Positions 31,601 through 41,686 of a stretch of 64,000 nucleotides of DNA are shown in pieces. Source of the stretch: Globodera rostochiensis (taxonomy: Eukaryota; Nematoda; Chromadorea; Rhabditida; Heteroderidae). Where the stretch lies: contig JAEVLN010000005.1 in NCBI GenBank assembly GCA_018350325.1, positions 1,622,142-1,686,141 on the forward strand, given 5' to 3'. The position numbers and the translations under genes are program-made. The notes below the pieces were generated by a model. It was not told where the DNA came from. It saw only the letters and a program-made list of their open reading frames with translations, and did no database searches. Within the stretch, counting starts at the first letter, position 1. Each line of letters starts with the position of its first letter.

Positions 31601-34600
31601 AATTTTAATTGACTGCCCAAAAACAGAAGGCGCAATTGGTGGGCAAATTGATTTCTGTTTTTGGCCAACATCCCTTTGACCTGAGGGCAAATTAAAATTT
31701 TAATTTTTAAATTTATTAATTATTATTTGTCCGACTCGGTACGCCACTTGGCCCGTGTAATGGCAGACCACAAATTGGGCACACAACCGCGATTTGGGGC
31801 TCAGAAAGAAGTGTTGTCCATTCCTTTGCTGGGCATTATGCAATCGTTCCAATGCTTCATCGTCGGTGGCCTTAATTTAATTTAATTTTCAATTTTTTGC
31901 AAATAAAAAAAATTAAACGTTTGGTGCACAGCTCGCGTCGTCAATCACAGCCATTAGGCTGAGAGAGTTGACGGCCAGCATGTCCAGGATTGGCCAATTG
32001 TCAGAAAAGCCAATGCTTCCAAAGGCCCATCCGGGCAAACCCTGGGCTTCGTATTCACTCTTAAAGTTAAAAGGAATTTTACAAAATTATAATTATTTTA
32101 AATTTGTATTTCTAGTGTTTATTTATTTATTAAAACAAATTGCCTGCTCAAATTTGAAAATACGACGAATAAAAAATTGTTGAAGACATTCGGAGGTGTA
32201 ATTGATGCAAAGTTGCTCTTAAACCGGCTTTTATAATTTTCTTCAATAAAAAAATTACCGAAATTATTTTCCACTTCAAAATTGGTTTCAATTCCTGGAA
32301 AATCAACCAAGCAAATGATGCCCGACGGATTAGGCTCCTAAAAATTTTAAGCAAATTTTATTAGCATTCTGCAATTATTGTTTATTTAGTTCCCTTATTG
32401 TTTTACCATAAATTGTCATAAATTTGCTTAAAACAAAATCAAAGTTATATTTAATTTGAAAATGAAACTTTTCTCCTCCCCCCGAGCGTTCCGTTCGCTT
32501 TGGTGACAATTTGTCCCACCAATTTGCTGTAACATTCGCGCACAATGCAATCGCGTGCATCCAACGCCCCGCGCACGTCCAAACTTGCGGCAGCAGCGAA
32601 CGATTCGCCATTCTTCAGCAAAGTCCTTTTGGTGGTCAATGCACAAAGCAAATTTGACTCATCCAACTAATTAGGTCAATTAATTAAACAAATTATATGC
32701 CTAATTAAGCCATAATTATGTAGTGAGTTTACTTTGAGAATTGTGCAAATACGGCCAATGTTCTTTCGGTCGTTCACTTCCACTCGCTCAATTCCGTCGC
32801 CGGTGGAAATCACTTAAATAATTATAAAATAGGTAAATGCACTTTTTATTTATAAATTTGTCTTTACTCTCTTTAAGACTAAATAAAGGAATTTTATTTT
32901 AAATTTAAATTAGAACGTTGGGTACAAAGGAATTAAATAATTTATATTTAAAAATCACCATCAAATCGCAAATTGCCCAAATGCAAAATTGCGGAAAGAA
33001 TGCGTAAAATTGAGTCGATTTCCGTTTCTTTGAATAAAAGTGTTCGTAAAGCGCTGCAAATTTCGGAGAGATCGGTGGGAGGGTCCGAAATGTTTACGTT
33101 TTTGTTCTGAAAACGAATAATAAACTGTAAATAATTCAATTTGTTTAATTTTGATAAATAATTTGTTTAATTTAATTTTAATAAATGTATTCATCGAAAG
33201 TACCCTGTCGAGAAAGTGATAATTCTTGGCCTGATCTGCTGCCGAGTGTCCAAAGTCTAACTTTTGCTTTTGGCTAAGCCCGGCCATTAGTGAATAAAAT
33301 ATGTGAAAATTGCTAAATAAATGAAATTAAAATGAAATTAATTTAAATTAGCTAGCAAAGTTACACCTCTGATTTTCTGGCCAAATCGAAGCGTCGACAA
33401 TTCGTCCTTTTTCCAGAAAAAAATGTTCGATATTTGCCGAATTTAATTTTGCCTAAAATTGATGTCAAAAACAAAAATTTGGAAATATTTACCTTGCCAT
33501 TTTGGTCGGAAAAGTGCAATTCCCAACATTTACCCGTTCGCGTTCCATTCAAATTTGACGCTGTTTTGGCATTGCCAAAAGCTTTAAATATATGAAAATA
33601 AATGGTGCTAATTTATTTATTTAATTTGTATTATTAATTTGTTTCAACCTGAATTAAGTAAATTATTTTTAACCAATAATTAAAATGTTTGTAAATATAA
33701 ATTATGCAAATGTTTTCATTTAGCAGCTAATTATGCATTAAATTACCGTCCAGCAACAAATGAATGGCCTTCAACTTTTCATCCATCATTGGCCCCGCCG
33801 CATTTTCTGCCATAAAATTCAAAAGGTGCCGCGTATTCGCCGATTTGCCCGACTAAATATTTTCAAATATTTTTTAAATCATAATTTATTTTTGTTTTCA
33901 AATTTGACCCCGCATTCGCCACTGAACACGACGCAGCAATTGTTGGGTAAAGAATGAGTGCTTTCATCTTCGTCCGTCCAATAATTTTTGCCCATTTTTT
34001 GCAGCAAATCCGCCCCAATAGAAAAAATATGCGGGGGAAGTTCCTTTCAAAAATAATATTTATTAATTTAAACAAAAAAACTTTTTCGAATTTTGCTTAG
34101 CAAATTACCAGCGGTGAATGGCTTGAATAAAGAGCATTAAATTGCTTGAAACTATTTGTCATTTTATTGTCAATTGGGCGCAATGCCAAAAGAATGCGTT
34201 GGCCAATGAAAGTCTTAATTAAAATTAAAATTAAATATTAAAAACAAAAATACATAATTAATTCCTTCACGATGACGAATTTGCAAATTTCGCATAATGG
34301 CCGCTTCGTGCGGTTCGCGCAAATGAAGAAGGTCTTCGACTACCTAATTCAAACTTGAATGTCAAAATCTTCATTTAAAAAAGATTCTTATAAATATAAT
34401 AATATTAATTTAATTTAATATTTGTTTAAGCACTTGAATGCTCGTCGGATGCATCGATCGCGCATTGAAATTTCGATACAAATCGGCGCTATTTACTTCA
34501 ATTTTCTGTAAGTTAAAAGTGTAAAACAATTAGCTGTTTTTTGAATTTAATGGACATTTTATACTTTTCCATCGTCGTCCATTAGCAAAATCCGTCTCTC

Positions 34601-34905
34601 GCCCACCGGCGACCGATTGTCACAAAAAACGGATAACACTCGGGCACCGATCGCAACTCCATTTCCACCGTGATTTGCGGTGTCCAACCATAAGAAATCG
34701 CCCTTTAAAACAAACAAAGACATTTTTTCTCAATGAAAATTAGAGACGGAATTTCCCGTAATCTTTAATTTGTAAGGGCTAAACGGGCGCGGATTGCTTC
34801 GGGTGGTATCGATCAGCAAGTTGCACCGGATATAGAAAACAGTCGGCACGGATAGTTTAAAGAAGTCGGACACCGAATTTTTGGATACGAAAAAACATTG
34901 GCATT
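22683..34905 (-). CDS. Unconventional myosin, class VII-like (MyTH4-FERM twice)
   Basis: Actin motor with cargo-binding tail, split into many exons. In coding order: an SH3-like start of the head ([16 protein letters not shown], ~34560-34720); motor domain (~31270-34520) with P-loop GECGSGKS (~33850-33930), switch I region NLNGTRTGK (~33530) and switch [10 protein letters not shown] (~32300); neck with IQ motifs ([20 protein letters not shown], 30493-30750); MyTH4 ([10 protein letters not shown] at ~28510, [14 protein letters not shown] at ~29720); FERM (~26200-28140); an SH3-like segment (~25700-26130); second MyTH4 ([21 protein letters not shown], ~24600-25350); second FERM ([17 protein letters not shown], ~23650; [11 protein letters not shown], ~22780) to the stop at 22683. 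This order is that of myosin VIIa (hum-6 type). An exon at ~34756-34905 joins in phase upstream of the head, so the true start is unresolved. Confidence 0.87.
22800..22995. repeat. GC-rich transposon-like remnant in a FERM intron
   Basis: Between the exon ending ICQWQPANT and the one beginning YFHIT (the two join to give the expected FERM sequence) lies a block of words such as CCCGGGCCCG, CCGGGTACCCG and GGTGCCCGGT, unlike the AT-rich introns around it. It resembles the interior of the hAT-like element at 57805-58382. No ends or target duplication were found. Confidence 0.4.
28839..29603 (-). mobile_element. Mariner-family transposon with internal deletion
   Basis: The ends are perfect inverted repeats beginning TTGGGTTGAGTAATAAGTGC and continuing to CTGTCGG, flanked by TA on both sides (28837-28838 and 29604-29605), the mariner target duplication. 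Length is 765 bp against about 1.3 kb for an intact mariner. It lies in an intron of the myosin, in the same orientation, between two MyTH4 exons. Confidence 0.95.
28915..29437 (-). pseudogene. Broken mariner transposase
   Basis: The N-terminal part (29177-29437) reads as the helix-turn-helix region of a mariner transposase, with a WFVRFREG core and NTPHTGRR. The C-terminal part (28915-29184) reads [16 protein letters not shown], which holds the last Asp of the catalytic triad region. The middle, including the first catalytic Asp, is missing, and the two pieces meet out of frame near 29180. It therefore cannot encode an active enzyme. Element ends remain good, so it could be moved by a complete relative elsewhere. 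Confidence 0.93.
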
Positions 34906-35239
34906 TTGGGTAGGCGTCGCTGGGATTTTTTTTTTAATTTGTAGCGTTCCGATGGCAACAATTTATTTTTTTAGGTGTATTTTTGGAAAATCCGTATTCT
35001 TTAATGATTATTCAATTTTAACCTTTGAAATGTGCAGAACCTCCTCCATGAATTGTGTACAGTTTATGTTTGCTGTTGATGGATTGAAGACAATTTGGTT
35101 GTGCAACGATCGGATGGGGGGGGGGGGAGGGTTGGATGGAAAGAGTTAGTCCGAAAAGAGCGGTGGAAGGCAAGTAAATGATCAGAGTTTGCGTGTGGGT
35201 GGGTGATTTGATCGAAAGATTTCAGAACCCAGATAATAC

Positions 35240-35259
35240 GGGGGGGGGGGGGGGGGGGG
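35240..35259 (+). repeat. Poly-G tract of 20
   Basis: This is the longest homopolymer G run in the window, in the promoter-side region of the myosin; a second run of 12 G lies 112 bp away at 35116-35127. Confidence 0.95.
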
Positions 35260-35530
35260 ACGGCGTTTGGATGGAATAGAATTGGGTCACATCGCTTTGG
35301 GTTCGACGGGGGACGCTTTTGGTGGTTACACCACAAAAAGGTAAAACAAAAGTAAGCTGAACCATTTTTATTTAAATGAGATTTTCTTCAAACATTTGAA
35401 AAATAAAGAACCATTCCTCGGGCGTGCACTTTTTAACAAAAATAGGCGAAAACAAATAAAAAGTTTGTAATTCGGGATGGTTGCTTTTGCGGGTTTTGTA
35501 GCCCACAAAAAATGCTACAAAAAAGCCCTT

Positions 35531-35619
35531 AACATTCTTTCTCAATTTGTTTCTTCATCATTTTACAAATCGCTGAACAAAAAAAAATTTTGGGCATTTA
35601 CTTTTGCACACCACCGTAT
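35531..35619. repeat. Transposon-end-like repeat, copy 1
   Basis: About 90 bp that align with 39459-39551 at roughly three in four positions. Both end CTTTTGCACACCACYGTA, which reads like the terminal repeat of Tc1/mariner-type elements (complement TACRGTGGTGTGCAAAAG). The partner end of the element was not found. Confidence 0.6.
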
Positions 35620-36279
35620 GTTCCTTAATTTGTTTTATACATATCGATGTCAGGTCAGCCAGTTATGCTTCTCATTAATTCTCGATGGCAAGAGAGGAAA
35701 AGGAATAAAAGCGCAAGAAAAAAGAAATGAGAGAAAGTGAGTAAAAAGTATGTACAGTTGAAGAAAAGAGGAAAATGTTTAAGAATTGCTTAAAACCCTT
35801 TGTGAACAATCAGATTTTAAAACTTTTTCAGATTTATGAGGTCGTTATTTTTGATAAGCCTACGGAGAAAGAGGAATCACTTATGGACTGGCGGCCGAAA
35901 GAAAAGAAATGAAAATGCCAAAGAATGAATGCGTCCTTGAATGGGGTCAAGGACAGTTCTTAAAAACCGACCCTTCTTGTCCTTGAAAGGAAAAAGTCAT
36001 TATTTTGAAGAATGCCTTAATTAGCATTCAGCTGGAGTGTGAATAGTTTGACAGATGCGGCCCATTGATGGATTTTCCAACGGCGCCGATAGCACCGTCA
36101 AATCCTCCCAAAAAAGTAAAACAATCAAAACAGAAATGTGTCCATGAAGAATTCAAAAAGTCGCGTCTTTCTCAGTGCGGTAACGCTCCCGGGCAATCGG
36201 GTGAATAATTTGAATAAATGATACATCAAAATGCAAATTAATTGGAGTGATCTGATCACCAAAAAACATATTGTCGTGA

Positions 36280-38098
36280 TCAATTTGAGCGTCGGGCAAA
36301 TGGTTGAATGGAACATTCCGACTGGAGGTCAGCAATTGTCTGCTCAAAACGGCTCTCCCAGTCGAGTGCCAACAGAAAGCGGCCCCTCTCCGCCTGTTGC
36401 ACAGCCCATGGAATGTTCTGCTCGATCAGCTGACGACGGTGGCTGAAAAGCATTTTAATTTCAATTGGAATAATAAAATAAATAAATTCATCCCGCAAAC
36501 AATTTAAATTACAAATTTTACGGCGCAATAAATTTTTGTTCTTTGGCTGCCCCCGCCCCTTGTCGAGTTAGAACCCGAACAGTGCCAGGACTCAACCTCC
36601 TGTCGCGATACGCGAGTCCGCGCCTTCCTATTTACCAACGGCCATTCCTTTCCCACCCCCTCCCCCCATTCCCTCTCCCTCCCGCCCGCTACTGATCCCC
36701 GCCGCCCAGTGTAATGTAAAGGATCGGGACGATCCGCCCCTTTAGCCGAGAGTGGTTTTCCGTCCGGGGGCTTGGGTATATCAACTTTTTTCTGGCCCCG
36801 ACCGATCTTAACTCTTCAACGCCTTCCGAGCAAATTCCGTTTTGTGCCGTCGATAATTTTGGTGGAAAGAGAAATAAATCACGTTAATCCCTTTGCCAAT
36901 TTCGGTCCCGACCTCGAGGTAAAGGAAATAACGCGACACCCCCTCCTCTCCCCCCAATACGTCTTCAGTAAAACAAAAAACTCTAATTTGTAAGAGATTT
37001 CGAAAAAATTAAGAAATAAACTCCATTTTTTAATCAAAAAAATTACATTGGCCCAAGTCGAAGCGCGCCGAAAATTGCTGCAGCGATGCACATCGGAAAG
37101 CCAAGTTGAACGGCCTCGAAATATTTGACGGTCACCTGAATTTGTGGAGAGATTTGGACATTTAAAAAAACTGTAAATTGAGCCAGAAGTTGTTTCTTTC
37201 CAATTTTTCGCGCTCATCGAACTTTTAATTTGATTTTTTTAAATGTTTCGTTCGAACTCCAAAAAATTGTTGGAACCCAAAGACTGTCACCACTCACTTC
37301 CCCCAGCATATTCGGCCGCATTTGCAACAGTACATGTGTCAAGTCGTGAGTCTCGCGGTATCTATCAGAACAAAAAAGGATCAAAAATACAACAAAAATG
37401 GAAAAAAGGCAACCTCTGCATTACGTACACCAACTCGAGGTCGTCATCAACGAATTGAACCGGTGGTCTCGCGTCCGGACTGGTGCTCAGGCCTTCCAAA
37501 AACCTTAAAACTGCCATTTTTTAAAACAATTCTTAATGTGTTTTATTGAAAATGTTTTTGTTGTGACTGAGTCGTAACCTCAGTCACAAAGTTTCGCTCA
37601 GCATAGGACTAATGGTATATTGTTAATCCATTTTGTTAAATGCCAACCTCGAATACTCCTTGCCCATGGTGCCATCGGGAAGCGATGCCAACCACAGCCG
37701 GTCGATCGTTTTGTTGTTGATCCTCGGCCGAGTGTTCAAAAGCTCAGCGCCGCTCACATCGCGGCACATCCGGTCGCGAAGATGTTTAAGCAATGAATTG
37801 GGAACCGAAAACGGAGGGAAAAAATCCATTAAATACTTTTTTCGATATTCTGAAAGGAATTGGAAATCCGAAACATTTTACGGGACAAAATGAGAACACC
37901 CAACCAACCAACCAACCAACCAACCAACCAACCAACCAACCAACCAACCGTCGTTTCGCCCATCGTGGCGATCATGTCCCCTCGTTTCGGGTCCACCAGC
38001 GATATGACAGCCGAACCGACGCCGAGCAGTGCCCGTTGCAATTCAGTGATGCCAACCAGCAACGGGTCGGCGGCACCACCACCACCGCCGCTCGGCAT
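36280..38098 (-). CDS. coq-4: COQ4, ubiquinone biosynthesis protein
   Basis: Mitochondrial matrix-side protein of the CoQ synthesis complex, needed to assemble it and linked to C1 decarboxylation and hydroxylation of the ring. Exon 1 (37945-38098) encodes a Gly-rich start and LVDPKRGDMIATMGETT; exon 2 is 37648-37849 (LKHLRDRM, NTRPRINNKTI, LPDGTMGKEYSR); exon 3 starts 37503 (FLEGLSTSPDARPPVQFVDDD, VYVMQR); exon 4 lies at about 37260-37366 (YRETHDLTHVLLQMRPNMLG) and carries the H-D-x2-H-x11-E metal motif; exon 5 at about 37030-37134 reads VTVKYFEAVQLGFPMCIAAA; the last exon (36280-~36450) reads QLIEQNIPWAVQQAERG. Phases of the first five exons agree. No presequence is visible unless an upstream exon exists. 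A candidate spliced-leader acceptor lies 8 bp before the ATG. Confidence 0.93.
36540..36780. other. GC-rich island in the last COQ4 intron
   Basis: The intron between the exon ending near 37030 and the last exon contains about 240 bp of C/T-rich, GC-rich DNA, clearly unlike the AT-rich introns around it. No open frame with a recognisable protein and no terminal repeats were found, so it may be an old insertion. Confidence 0.45.
37899..37949 (+). repeat. CCAA microsatellite at the COQ4 exon 1 donor
   Basis: About 12.5 copies of CCAA on the plus strand, which is GTTG repeats on the coding strand. The repeat begins at the exact end of the MGETT codons, so the first intron of COQ4 starts inside it; phase agrees with use of the second GT (exon end 37945). 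Confidence 0.95.
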
Positions 38099-38106
38099 TT
38101 GTTGGC

Positions 38107-38115
38107 CTAAAAGGA
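38107..38115 (-). promoter_or_regulatory. Candidate trans-splice acceptor of COQ4
   Basis: On the coding strand CTCCTTTTAG is followed by 8 bases and the ATG at 38098. A U-rich AG directly before a start codon without an upstream exon is what a nematode spliced-leader site looks like. Confidence 0.5.
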
Positions 38116-38364
38116 GGCGGATTTGGTCGGTGGAAATTGTTGATTATAATAATGTTTCCTATTGTGAGCCGAAGGAGGTGAAGCATGACGAAGAGCCGAT
38201 TCTCAGAAATTTGAAAAAGAGGGGAAAATTTTTTATATTTAAAAAAAAACTTTCTTAGAATTAGAGATACTCGAGGAGTGTCAGTGAAAATTTCCAAAAA
38301 TTGGTGGAAAAAACAAAAGCAATTAAAAACGATTTGGCTCATCAGCAAAAAGAACCTCCTGTTG

Positions 38365-38917
38365 CTATTCTTTGTCCACTATCTCCACCATATTCGTTCG
38401 TCTGATGACCGCCTCCCCTTTCGCCGCCAAAATTTGTTCGATATTCTTCTTGCCGTCCAAGTCGCTGAACCAACCCAAATTGTCGGCGATTATGTGATGG
38501 TTTAAGCACTGCTCGCATTTTACCAGCACAACGCCCTGCTCGTAAGCGGTGCGCGAGAATTGCTTTGGCCCCTAAAAATTGGAAATTCCAATAAAAACGT
38601 TATTTCAACATTTGTAATTAGAAACTGTAAAATCCTAAAATGTTTCTTAAAAATTCGGTAAAATAAAAAGTACACGCCTGCCTTGTCGAACAGACTTTGC
38701 ACGTAAAAGTTATGGCCAATTTTGGCGTAATTTGGCCAATTCCTTCTTTCGTCGATTGATTTGCCGAACAAAAATTTCGAATGGACGGCAAATTGGGAAA
38801 ACGTTGTTTTTGAAGCGATAACGGCACGGAGGAGATTAATTCGGTAGAATTTTGAAAAAAGGCAAATTTATAGCGAAATCGAGACAATTTTTGGAGTGAA
38901 CGGAGAGTGGCGTTCAT
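38365..38917 (-). CDS. dnlz: DNL-type zinc-finger protein (DNLZ/Zim17/Hep1)
   Basis: Mitochondrial escort protein that keeps mtHsp70 soluble. Two exons, 38678-38917 (80 codons) and 38365-38571, give 148 residues. The start is rich in Arg, Ser and Leu with no acidic residue in the first 25, as in a matrix-targeting presequence ([20 protein letters not shown]). The zinc ribbon is complete: CKVC at ~73-76 in exon 1 and CEQC in exon 2, followed by [20 protein letters not shown], the family signature. The join is phase 0 and restores the expected spacing, but the donor reads CAG/GCGTGT: a GC-AG intron of 106 bp. Stop TAG at 38365-38367. COQ4 follows on the same strand after about 260 bp. Confidence 0.95.
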
Positions 38918-38922
38918 AAAAC

Positions 38923-38931
38923 CTAAAACAA
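38923..38931 (-). promoter_or_regulatory. Candidate trans-splice acceptor of DNLZ
   Basis: The coding strand reads TTTTGTTTTAG, then GTTTT and the ATG at 38917. The position, 5 bases before the start codon, is typical of spliced-leader addition in nematodes. Confidence 0.55.
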
Positions 38932-39249
38932 AAAGGATGAAAATTTTGTGTACTGGAAACCAGGATTTTTAATCCTGGTAAATTAGATCCAGGTCATTTC
39001 CGAAATCAAGATCCAAGTCCAGAATCCGAATAATCGGACCTGGATTTTCGTTTTGTATCGGATTTAGGACTCCAATTCGCATATGAGCTGGTGGTGTATG
39101 GTGAGTTATGGGGATTGAACCCGTTTTGGGTTGGGGCAATTTTATAAGTTGAGGGGTGACACTTTTTGTTTTGTAAAATTGGTAATTATTGGACCAATTT
39201 TCTTAAGAAATCTTGTTAAATCTTCAAAAAATTGCCGTATTTTTGAAAC

Positions 39250-39330
39250 TATCCAAGTGACTCGCTGTCTTAGTGGTTTGTCCTCCGACAAGTCAAATGT
39301 TGTGTGTCTGGTTCGAATCCGCTTGAGTGC
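39250..39330 (+). repeat. tRNA-like (SINE-like) stretch
   Basis: TGTCTTAGTGG resembles the A box and GGTTCGAATCC is a perfect B box, about 40 bp apart. The T stem pairs poorly and no acceptor stem forms, so it is not a working tRNA gene. The 50 bp before it share TTTTCTTAAGAAATCTTG-type sequence with the repeat near 14010. Confidence 0.45.
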
Positions 39331-39458
39331 AATATTTATTTATCATTTTTGCTCTAGTCACAATAATCTTCCCCCAATAATAAAAAAGCTTTAATAGCTT
39401 TTAAATATTTTTTAATTAAAATGCGGGCAAAACAAGAATTTTTGAAATAAATTCTCTG

Positions 39459-39551
39459 AATCACTCTTTCTCAAATTCCTTCTTTATCATTTTACAGATC
39501 GTTGAAACAAAAAAAAAAATTTTTGTGACTTTACTTTTGCACACCACTGTA
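39459..39551. repeat. Transposon-end-like repeat, copy 2
   Basis: Diverged copy of 35531-35619, ending CTTTTGCACACCACTGTA. See that entry for the reading as a Tc1/mariner-type terminal repeat. Confidence 0.6.
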
Positions 39552-40458
39552 TCATTAAAATGTTCAAAAAATTATGTAATTTTTTTTATTTGAAAAATTT
39601 TCCTAAATTCCGAAGCAAAATGCTTAATTTTGATGAATTTCTTAACAAAATGAGTCAAAATTTCTAAATTTTCCCGACCCCCACAAAAAGTAAAGCAAAA
39701 ATCTCAATTAAAATTGATGATGTGTAAGTCAATAGACGCTGTAGAAAATGAGGAATATATTTTTTAATAATAATAAAAAAAAATTTGTTTTAACATTGAC
39801 TATTACAAAAAAAAATTCTCCCTTGAAAAGTCCCGGTTAGTCCTTCATCATTTAATTATTATTAAGATGCCAATTGAAGCTGTGCCGGTTCTGCAACACT
39901 TACAAATTAGAAATGTTTCGCAAAAGGCGGGAAAAGAGGACCACAACTCGGGAGATCCAGCCGTAATTAGGGATTATGACATTTGGGGGGTATATGCTCG
40001 AAATGCCATACACCGACCATAACAAAAATCAAAATTTCGTTTTGTTTTCGTAATTGAAAAAATATGATCAAAAAAGTTGAAAAGATAAAAATTAAATTGC
40101 GCGCAAATTTCGACAGTAAACTATTTTTTCAACTTTGACTGTCAACAATGGTAACCATAAATTTTAAATAGATTAATTAAAAAGAATTCAACAGCGTGTT
40201 TCGGACTTCGTTTGTTTTACTTACAAATTGAGACAATAATGCGCGTTATTTGACAAATCAACTTTTGGGGAAAGTCACACATCTATTCCAACGATGCCAT
40301 CATTCTTCTCTTTATTTCCTCCAATTCGCCATTCCCTCTTCCACACAAAAATGTCCAATAAAACGAATAAACCAATCGTCAAATATATAATTATTCCAAG
40401 ACAATTGTGTTCCATCATTTCTTCCTGATTTATTGTCATTATTTTGGCCCATCGCGCA

Positions 40459-40466
40459 TATAAAAG
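40459..40466 (+). promoter_or_regulatory. TATA box of the secreted-protein gene
   Basis: TATAAAAG lies 40 bp before the ATG at 40506. The spacing leaves room for a very short 5' leader of about 10-15 bases. Confidence 0.55.
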
Positions 40467-40505
40467 ACGGAAATTCAGCAAAATTTAATCAAACTCCCCA
40501 CCAAG

Positions 40506-41041
40506 ATGAAGGCCTTCAGCATTTTGATCACTTTCGCTCTTCCGCTTCTTCTCATCGCTGAAGACTCAGTTCCGTCCGAGGGGCACAAAATTATTTCAGC
40601 GGACACCGAAAATGAGGTAAGCAAAGGAGAGAAAATTGTTGGACCAATTACCCCCATTCAGCGAATGATGATGATGCAGAATGGCACACAAATGGCGTTG
40701 GACTTGGCAAAAATGAGCGGTGGAAATGCGATGGGCCAAAACAATGGGACAGGTGCATTTTGAGTTCCCATAATATATACGCAAGTCGACGACCAAGACT
40801 AAGAATTATTTCTTGATTAAGATTTCAAAATCGAACGGAACGGGACTTTCGTAATTTAGTATTTTTCTTCGTTGCAGATTTAATGCCGAAGATGATCAAA
40901 ATGCCGAAAGCGTCCGTCGCTGAGGAGAAAGAAATGGGTGACTCAAAATTAAGCGGGGCAATGTCATCGGACCAACGGGGACCAACAAAAATGATGGGAT
41001 CGCATGAATCTGAAATGATGACAGAACAGGAGAATATGTAA
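40506..41041 (+). CDS. Small secreted Met-rich protein, unknown family
   Basis: Two exons, 40506-40752 and 40878-41041, joined at a standard GT-AG intron of 125 bp in phase 1, give 136 residues. Residues 1-19 are a clear signal peptide (MKAFSILITFALPLLLIAED, cleavage about residue 18-19). The mature chain is hydrophilic, without Cys, and unusually rich in Met: MMMMQNGTQMALDLAKMSG in exon 1, and LMPKMIKMPKAS, MMGSHESEMMTEQENM in exon 2. Without the splice the first exon would stop after GTGAF, giving an 85-residue form. No domain is recognised. A TATA box lies close upstream. In a plant parasite a short secreted protein of no family could be an effector, but nothing here shows this. Confidence 0.75.
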
Positions 41042-41686
41042 AAGATTCGGAAGATGTGAGAGACACCCCCAAATTTATCATTCCGAAAATTGCGAGACCC
41101 TTTCCTTCCCGGTGTTCACGTTATTCATTCATTCATATAAATGACCCATAATCAATCAGTAAATTGGTCAGTTTCCAAGAACTCTTTGATTTGGATTAAT
41201 GCGCCTTCAAAATGCTAGCGCAGCACACTGCTTGGATTTGAAAGTGTCAACAACGACTCCAATTTCAGAGTTGACCAAAAATAGTCAAAATAGGCGGGCA
41301 AATATGTATGCACTAAAAACCTCAAAATAACCTATTTGATAAAACAAATTTAAAATGCGGGAGAAAATGGCAGCAGTGGGGGTGGGGGAGCTCGTCGTTG
41401 ATGCCCATCGTCATGTCGAGAGTGGTTGAGTGAGCTGCTAATTATGCTAACACTCCTTTCCGGGGTCAATGGGCGGCAAAATCATACGTGAAAAGTCCCT
41501 TATGGATGCGAATGTGCGAAAAAGGAAAGGAATGAATCGATCAAAATTGGGAGGATCTCTTACGACCTTACAGCAAGAATATTAGTGCCAATTCCCTTCC
41601 CATTGTTTGGAAGTCTTTCCTTCACATGCCGAACCGTTTATAAACATTTACATAAGGCAAATTCAAATGGACATTTTCAAAATTGA
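41042..41686. other. Intergenic, convergent gene ends
   Basis: The plus-strand secreted-protein gene and the minus-strand carrier gene converge here. The stretch is mixed in composition, with a G-rich patch near 41380. No gene or repeat recognised. Confidence 0.6.

Larger units (their letters stand above)
34906..36279. other. Region between myosin and COQ4
   Basis: It contains poly-G tracts at 35116-35127 (12) and 35240-35259 (20) and a transposon-end repeat at 35531-35619. On the minus strand near 35040-35095 an open stretch (ending MEEVLHISK and a GT) could be a 5' exon of the gene containing the 34756-34905 exon, but the splice phases I tried do not agree. The rest is AT-rich with no gene seen. 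Confidence 0.45.
38932..40458. other. Divergent intergenic region, DNLZ to secreted-protein gene
   Basis: This 1.5-kb stretch separates two genes transcribed away from each other. It holds a degenerate run of AATCCTGG/CCAGGT words at 38950-39060, a tRNA-like stretch at 39250-39330 and a transposon-end repeat at 39459-39551. The remainder (39560-40450) is AT-rich with no gene seen. Confidence 0.6.

Noticed and set aside
38043..38348. Alternative start MLHLLRLTI for COQ4
   Set aside because: No GT donor lies between this ATG and the COQ4 reading frame, so it cannot be joined to the gene.
40293..40298. ATGCCA dorsal-gland (DOG) box upstream of the secreted gene
   Set aside because: ATGCCA occurs very often across this window by chance, including inside genes, so one copy means nothing.
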